This document shows, in pieces, positions 48,224-54,148 of a stretch of DNA of 54,148 nucleotides (position 1 is the first letter of the stretch; each line of letters opens with the position of its first letter). The position numbers and the translations under genes are program-made. The DNA is from Saccoglossus kowalevskii (lineage: Eukaryota; Hemichordata; Enteropneusta; Harrimaniidae), in the NCBI RefSeq assembly GCF_000003605.2, contig NW_003130854.1:901499-955646 (forward strand), read 5' to 3'. The notes under the pieces were generated by a model. That model had not been told where the DNA came from. It was given only the letters and a program-made list of their open reading frames with translations, and made no database searches.

Positions 48224-50540
48224 AGTGGGCTGAGAAAAAAATGATGTATACAAAGTATAAATCAGAAACCCTTAGATGTCTATATGTAAGAACTGCCAGT
48301 GATTCAGAAACTTAGGGAATCGCGCCTTGCACGACGAGTTGGCATGTTTGCAATTTCTTTCCAAATATTCAAAAACTAGATCTGGAAAAAAATAACATGC
48401 AACACCTTAAATAAAATTAATTTACAGCGACTTTTCTTCAGTTAAGGCAACTATACGAAAATCACATCGTCTATTACAACAAGTTATTCATGTCAAAAAA
48501 TCTGATCAGATTTATGTTACTTTATGTTAGAATCTTAACTGTCAAGAAAGGGTTTAGAATAAATATACAAGACGTGCCAATTTAACTTATTTTGACACTC
48601 TGAACGATTTATGAACAGTTAGAAATTGCTATGTTAGATATACCTTTTGACGTGTATTATGGTGTTATTGACAAGCACTGGCAGTAGACAAACCATCGTG
48701 CATTAACACAGAAAGAATGCATACACTAAATTTTAGCAATGATCAATATATGAGAAAATATGGCTGCCAGATTGGCATTCGTCAACCACAAATTTAATCG
48801 TGAAATGTATCCAGACCAACCAAACCTATTTTGGTATGGTTCAAAACTTAATCAGCCATCTTTGATATGATTAAAAATGGCTTTCAACATGTATGATGTA
48901 CGTGACAATTAAGAAAAACAAGATGGCTACCAGTCGTTCATCTGTGAACTGACTGTGAAACAAAAGTTCAAGGATATGCATGCTAATATTTATAATGCTA
49001 GTCAAGTTTGAATAAGGAAAACTAAAAGAGCATTTCCAACAAATAATTACCAAAATTGCTGCCAGTCAGTCATTGTTGATAGAATCTCAGATATCCAAAG
49101 AATCAAATTGATTCAGATCGGTCGCACATATACATGTAAAACGAAAATACAAGTCCGCTTTCATAATTTGTTCCAACAATAACTAACAATTTGTAAATAA
49201 AGCTTTGTAGTGATTTACCACATGTGTGAATATAACAATAGAAATGACAAAAACTTTGATGACTGCTATACAATGCAGGAACCCATCACATTTCATAAAC
49301 AATGCTTATGACTGATTTACCAGATGCTGAGAATGCAAGAGAATCTGAACAAAGCCGAAATGTAGACTTTATGAAAGCAACAATACAATGACAAGAGAAG
49401 AAGATTTCGTAAAATGAACAGTGTGCCACGTGTTACGAGTATTGAAGAAGGGTGGCATTTTACCACATAACTCGCACACACGTAATCTGCGAAATGACAG
49501 AAATTACAATGAGCATTATTAAAACTAGAATCTAGTGATAAAAAACAATATTCGTGAATAAATTTGTAATTTTTCCCGACGTGACAAAGAATAACACAAC
49601 ACGCTAATCAAGGACTTATAACAAGAGTTGATATAGCATTATTGTCAAAATACTAATTCCAGTTAACCAAGCAAACGAAAGACGGACTCCAGTGACTGCA
49701 CACTTCACGAAGATTGAATTGTCAATGACAGTCACGATGCATGACCGAGCAAGGAATCGGTAAAATGACCTCGCATTTCACCAAATAAAAGAGCCCACGT
49801 GATATGCAAATACTGCTGCTTTGCATATCAATGTAAAATTCCCGGCAAGTTGATTGGCCTATTATGGCTGGCATACCTTTATTGTTAGAAGACGAAGTTT
49901 TTCTGTTTTATTTGTTTTGGGTGTAGATGTACAATTATGAAACAAGAATAGTATAGCAATTATTATTGGTGTTTTTACTGCAGTAGCCGTGAAATAAACG
50001 GTTATTTTAGTTCTACTTTGAAGGGAACTGGAATTTGTATTTGTTCTTTTATAACTCCTGTAAGAGCTTGATTGTCGCTGTTCGCGGTTGTATTCCTTGC
50101 TAAATGAAACGTTAGTAAAAAATCACAACAAATTGAAAAATGTTGTTAGCTGTCATAATCATTTTAGATTTTCTTGTCGAGGATCCATAACACGTGTTAA
50201 GTGTGGTCATTCACAGCTGTGCTTTTGATGGCAGTCAATTCTGCTCTTGGTCGGATGTACTACCACAACAAACGAAATGTTTTCAAAGGATATATACACG
50301 ACAAAATATATATTCAACCTAATATTCACCGCGAAAATTAATTATTCAAAATATATTGATAAAGTGGATAGCTGTTTGGATTTTTGAAAATATTATAAAA
50401 TTTGTAGTAAATATTTAGGCCATTCATAATCTAAATGTTATTATTATGCATTAAATATGACACTATATTACACATTTTGCAAGCACGTTTTAGCGATTAA
50501 ACACAGGCATATTGTCGCGTACGACTTGTTTACCACTTCC
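48222..50540. other. Gene-poor stretch
   Basis: No gene recognised apart from the palindromic octamer site at 49801-49829. Confidence 0.45.
49801..49829. promoter_or_regulatory. Inverted repeat carrying two octamer (ATGCAAA) motifs
   Basis: GATATGCAAA (49801-49810), a 9-nt spacer, then TTTGCATATC (49820-49829): a perfect 10-bp inverted repeat. The left half continues as ATGCAAAT (49804-49811), the POU-domain octamer. Paired octamers in opposite orientation could bind two POU factors. No nearby gene is known to use it. Confidence 0.5.
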
Positions 50541-50550
50541 GTGTCACTGA

Positions 50551-50563
50551 GAATGTTCTAGAA
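50551..50563 (+). promoter_or_regulatory. Perfect heat-shock element 1 (GAAnnTTCnnGAA)
   Basis: GAATGTTCTAGAA, three correctly spaced inverted nGAAn units, the trimer bound by heat-shock factor. Confidence 0.65.
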
Positions 50564-50581
50564 CCGTACTGTATCTGGGTG

Positions 50582-50594
50582 GAATATTCTAGAT
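50582..50594 (+). promoter_or_regulatory. Heat-shock element 2, one mismatch
   Basis: GAATATTCTAGAT: two perfect units and a third with one change. It lies 18 bp after element 1. Confidence 0.5.
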
Positions 50595-50651
50595 TTTTAG
50601 AAACTGGTTGAATAGGTAATATAACACTGTAGAAGGCAATAGAAGGTAATT

Positions 50652-50664
50652 GAACATTCTAGAA
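50652..50664 (+). promoter_or_regulatory. Perfect heat-shock element 3 (GAAnnTTCnnGAA)
   Basis: GAACATTCTAGAA, a second perfect trimer, 66 bp before the TATA-like box. Confidence 0.65.
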
Positions 50665-50729
50665 ATTTGTAGTAAGTTCCAGACTCATTATGTACGCTGA
50701 TGTAATGGTCTGTTTATAGACAGTGGGGG

Positions 50730-50737
50730 TATATACA
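50730..50737 (+). promoter_or_regulatory. TATA-like box TATATACA
   Basis: In a GGGGG-TATATACA-GGGG context. A TTCAGCACTG initiator-like string follows about 20 bp on. Together with the upstream heat-shock elements it looks like a promoter, perhaps in an LTR (about 50530-50950) or the 5' end of a retroelement. Confidence 0.45.
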
Positions 50738-51109
50738 GGGGAGTTGTTCAGCACTGAGATCAGATCGATAATCTCGTTGAATTGTATTGGAGTTTAAGTA
50801 TCTAGTTATTGGAGTAGTTGAGTTTTACCGCGTTATTGTACTTGATGTTTGCAGATTATAATAATACCAGTACCAGTTGAAACCTTATCTGTTGGCTCCG
50901 TGTTCGTATGTTACGGTAATATTACGTTGCGTGTGACACATATGTAGTGTGCGGACTTTCAGCTGAGAAGAATTAAATGTGATTCATTTTGACTGTTTGT
51001 GACTCTCGCTGGTCAAATCGGAAACAAATGTTGTTTTTTCGGAGGTCTCGCTATTTTACCAAATGAGGCACTATAAGATGAACTTAAACGTTAGTTTTTC
51101 CAGAGGCAA

Positions 51110-51230
51110 ATGTATGTGCGTTGTCTATGGGGGGCAAACATATCGTGTTTACTTATCAACAGACGACATTACATGTCACAAATGAGCTAAAACAGCTACA
51201 TCCAACGAAACTGCCGTGGCAATCTTATTC
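51110..51230 (+). pseudogene. Retroelement gag/ORF1-like fragment with degraded CCHC zinc knuckle
   Basis: Reads VVYGGQTYRVYLSTDDITC with its Cys at 51174. Next come HK and a TGA where the second zinc-binding Cys belongs. After a one-base deletion the remaining knuckle residues (HIQRNC-type) lie in another frame. The layout V.Y....YRV..S...ITC..C...GHI...C is typical of gag-like ORF1 proteins of retroelements. A polar, Asn-rich frame (about 51546-51732) and another at about 51748-51966 (FYLDVTPTEITFEEMIRIHR) may be later parts of the same protein. The clade is not determined. Confidence 0.5.
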
Positions 51231-51969
51231 AATCTGAAAATAATAACACAGATGCTGATAAAAAATACAACTCTCAGCTCCATATCCACCGACATTAATG
51301 TAAATATAAACTATCAACATGAAATAAACGCATGCATCGTCCCTCATATGAAATTAACTACTGTACGCGATATGAACACAACTACAGAAAGTGCAAAATG
51401 ACGCAGTCATTCAGCCAGTTAAAAACGTAACCATTCAATCTGATACAATCACACACACACTCAAACCGTTAATCAAACTGAGATGGACATTAACGTTGCC
51501 GACACAACCACGGAGTTCTTAACATTAGAAGCCAGTTTAATCCTGATGAAAATATAAATAACCAATTAAATGCGATTGCAAGTAAAAGCGGTAATAATAA
51601 CGCAAACACTGATCAATATAAACAAGCCAAAACGTGTACCGATCACTATGCTGATGCAGACAAATTACATAACTCAATCACCAATAACAACATTGCAGTC
51701 ATTGCAACGACCAAAAACAAAATGACACAGGTGGTGCCGTCACTGTTTAATCTGCCTCAGGTCATTTTTACCTGGACGTAACGCCAACTGAAATCACCTT
51801 TGAGGAGATGATACGAATCCATCGCTCTTTATCCATGCTTTTTGAGATTGTTCTCTCTAATAAAATGGAACTGAAACATAGCAGACGAATTCATACCTTG
51901 CCTATAAACATTACAATTTACTTGACTATCATGTACGTATGTGTTGTGAAATACACAAGAATGACCTGA

Positions 51970-54148
51970 ACTGCGTACATAATATTATAATAACTTTAAT
52001 GAGGGACACATACCTCATAAATATTATTTTATAATGCAATTAATATGTTTTATAAAACGCCGCAAGCACATATTTTCAGCCTTGGCCTCCACCGTGTCTA
52101 TTGTGTTTATTAGAAGACACGTTTTCAATTATATTAAAATGGTCACCAGAATAATTGCCACTTCTCCTTTTATTATGGGTCGAATTTTGCGAGCCAATAA
52201 AGATTCCCTGTACTGAATTATTTGAAGCAAGACACGTCTCAATACATTTTGAAATCATGCATCTACCAAACATTTCGGTCTGTATTAGATCAGTATGGAG
52301 TAGTAAACCCTGCCTTAAAGTACAGGTTCCTGTGTTTGAATTCGACCAATCACATGTGTAGAAAGATTGATTTCACTTAAATGGTACGTGTGTAACTCTT
52401 AACCGGGGTCTTATTGCTGATCCATAACAATTATTGTGGATTATCCTTAAGTAGATGTGATAAGCCTGCTGAGGGCATGTTTTATTTACAGCTAATAACA
52501 GCGGGATTACAGGCTCTTACGATAAAACCTTTCGTTTTCGACATTGTGAAATTCGTATTTGGGAGAAAAAAAACATGGAAAAACTGATTTTGACAAAATA
52601 ATTCAGAAATTTATATTAAGAATAATTCACAATGAAATATATCCCCTATGCACCCATAACTATTTTGTATAATTACCGATTACACAAGTATATTACAGAA
52701 AAAAAGATAATTCGCTATATTCTCTATATTTTTGCCTTTTATTTGTCTTGAATTATGACAGAAAGAAGCTAAATGAAGCTACAAACTATCTAGTGTGTTC
52801 AACAACAATATGAACAATAATAAATACGATTTGCTTGGTAGAAACACGTTAAGCGTGCATCACAGATGCTAAACAAATAATAAAATGACAGTATTTTACG
52901 TCAGATCCATTGCATGCATCATAAAATGTACACCCATAGGTTGTTTGTTATGAAATCTACCAATATTATTTCGAATGTGCGACTTGGATTCATGTGATGG
53001 AAAATCGTGTAATTTATCCCCAACTTCACTAGTACATTTCAGTTCTGCGTGGATTACACTTGATCCGACCTTATTTGACCCCTCTCACCCACAGGCCATA
53101 TCGCCCCCCCCCCGCCACACAATGTGCACTCACCATACTTCAAAATGGCTTAGACTTTCAGTTTATCATAAGTGATGTCGGACCTTGTGAATGCGACGTT
53201 TGACGGTGATTAAGATGTATAAATAGTCGGTTACCACGTGTAGCATCTAATATACATACGTATGACTGATCGCAATGTAGTATTCACTAAACAGATCCGT
53301 GGCATCCTTTATTTCAGATCATATTTGTGTTTCTAAAATTTGGTGCACCGTTGGTGGGATGCGGAGATGTGACATATAATACAGCGCCATCTATTGTTTG
53401 GAAACATAGTTACATATAATTGTGTCTTAGGTAGGGGGCGTACTTACGGAAGTTTGAGTTTTTTTTCTTGGAGCACCACTGGGCAAAGCCAGTATTTTAC
53501 ATCGAAACGCAGATATTGTTGGGATGAAATGAGTTACAGCATTTTGTGAACGGTTTTTATGACTTGTTAGTGTACTCCGTCCATGAACAGCTGTTCATAT
53601 GTACAGTGTATTCCTGGTTTGTGTAAAAGCATCTTTTCTAATTGAACTACAATAGAAGAAAAAAATGTTTTATTCATATAACAAAATAGCATATTAATCA
53701 AATATTGTATTCAGTAACACTTCAATGAGTCAGATGGATGTTATTCAGGATTTGAGAAACATTTTGATTTACATAATAAAATAAAGATTTACTTGATAAG
53801 ATTTACTCCGTGAAGGAGGTGGCGTATTTGCATTGTACACAGATGCCAAACTCAAACTCCTGCGAATACATGAGTGAAATATTACAAGTTGATCACAAAT
53901 GGGATATTGTCCGTTCAGCGAAGCAGCTAATCATTAAGTTGCTATTGTAACTTGTTGCAGCACCTTTGTGTTTTAAGTGTGCCATGTAGTGGTTGGTTAA
54001 GACCCGTTTATTGTTACACTCAGGCGATAGCTAAACACTAAGTGGAAGAAATTTACAAAGCTTTGTTTTTTCATAACGCAACTTGAGAAAAATTGAGACA
54101 TGGTTGATTCAAATGTGTTGAAAACATTGGTGGGAATGTTGTATAGTC
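51970..54148. other. Gene-poor stretch to the window end
   Basis: No gene recognised. The frames 52034-52216, 52155-52361 and 52975-53175 lack motifs. C-run at 53106-53114. Confidence 0.45.

Noticed and set aside
47937-48233. 98-codon frame ending in a run of Tyr-Ile
   Set aside because: The C-terminal half is the AT microsatellite. The first half is just the decayed end of unit C.
1-54148. CRISPR array, bacterial operon, origin or riboswitch
   Set aside because: No regularly spaced direct repeats, Shine-Dalgarno-led gene chains or related signals. The sequence is eukaryotic.

Overview
The window is AT-rich animal DNA with low coding density. It has splice signals, microsatellites and a 291-base assembly gap, and no bacterial-style operons. 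It holds two clear intact protein genes and many decayed transposable elements. Retrotransposons of the Ty3/gypsy, BEL/Pao and LINE types are present. So are DNA transposons of the P-element/THAP9, hAT (ZNF862-like), CACTA tnp2 and (tentatively) ISL2EU types. This mixture, with lineage-expanded intronless receptors, suggests a marine invertebrate (lophotrochozoan, invertebrate deuterostome or similar). The sequence alone does not fix the phylum.

Layout. Bases 1-3500: noncoding DNA with a 31-bp minisatellite at 486-651. Bases 3541-3911: Ty3/gypsy integrase C-terminal remnant. Base 4310: a Cys/His-rich ORF of unknown identity. Bases 7817-8470: a short copy of an unidentified repeat family. Bases 10845-11064: a 16-bp palindrome and a long imperfect inverted repeat. 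Bases 14563-15576 (minus) and 25738-26757 (plus): two paralogous single-exon class A GPCRs, head to head and about 10 kb apart. Between them lie the gap, a LINE reverse transcriptase fragment, a broken P-element-like transposase and a BEL/Pao integrase fragment. Bases 28490-29000: a second, more decayed P-element-like copy. Bases 31400-32748: a DDE-transposase-like gene fragment with a recognisable intron. Bases 33751-34672: hAT transposase on the minus strand. Bases 36477-36980: CACTA tnp2 on the minus strand. Bases 39700-48150: two tandem copies of a roughly 4-kb, multi-ORF, decayed unit of unknown identity. Bases 50551-50737: three heat-shock-element-like arrays upstream of a TATA-like box. 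This is followed near 51110-51230 by a gag/ORF1-like zinc-knuckle remnant.

The two GPCRs are the only genes likely to act for the host. Both look like peptide- or amine-type receptors at the cell surface signalling through G proteins, and their ligand is unknown. Everything else that can be recognised is mobile-element debris. The most interesting unexplained structure is the tandem 4-kb unit with its third, partial copy near 7.8 kb: its ORFs match no family I know, and the two tandem copies share the same nonsense codon.
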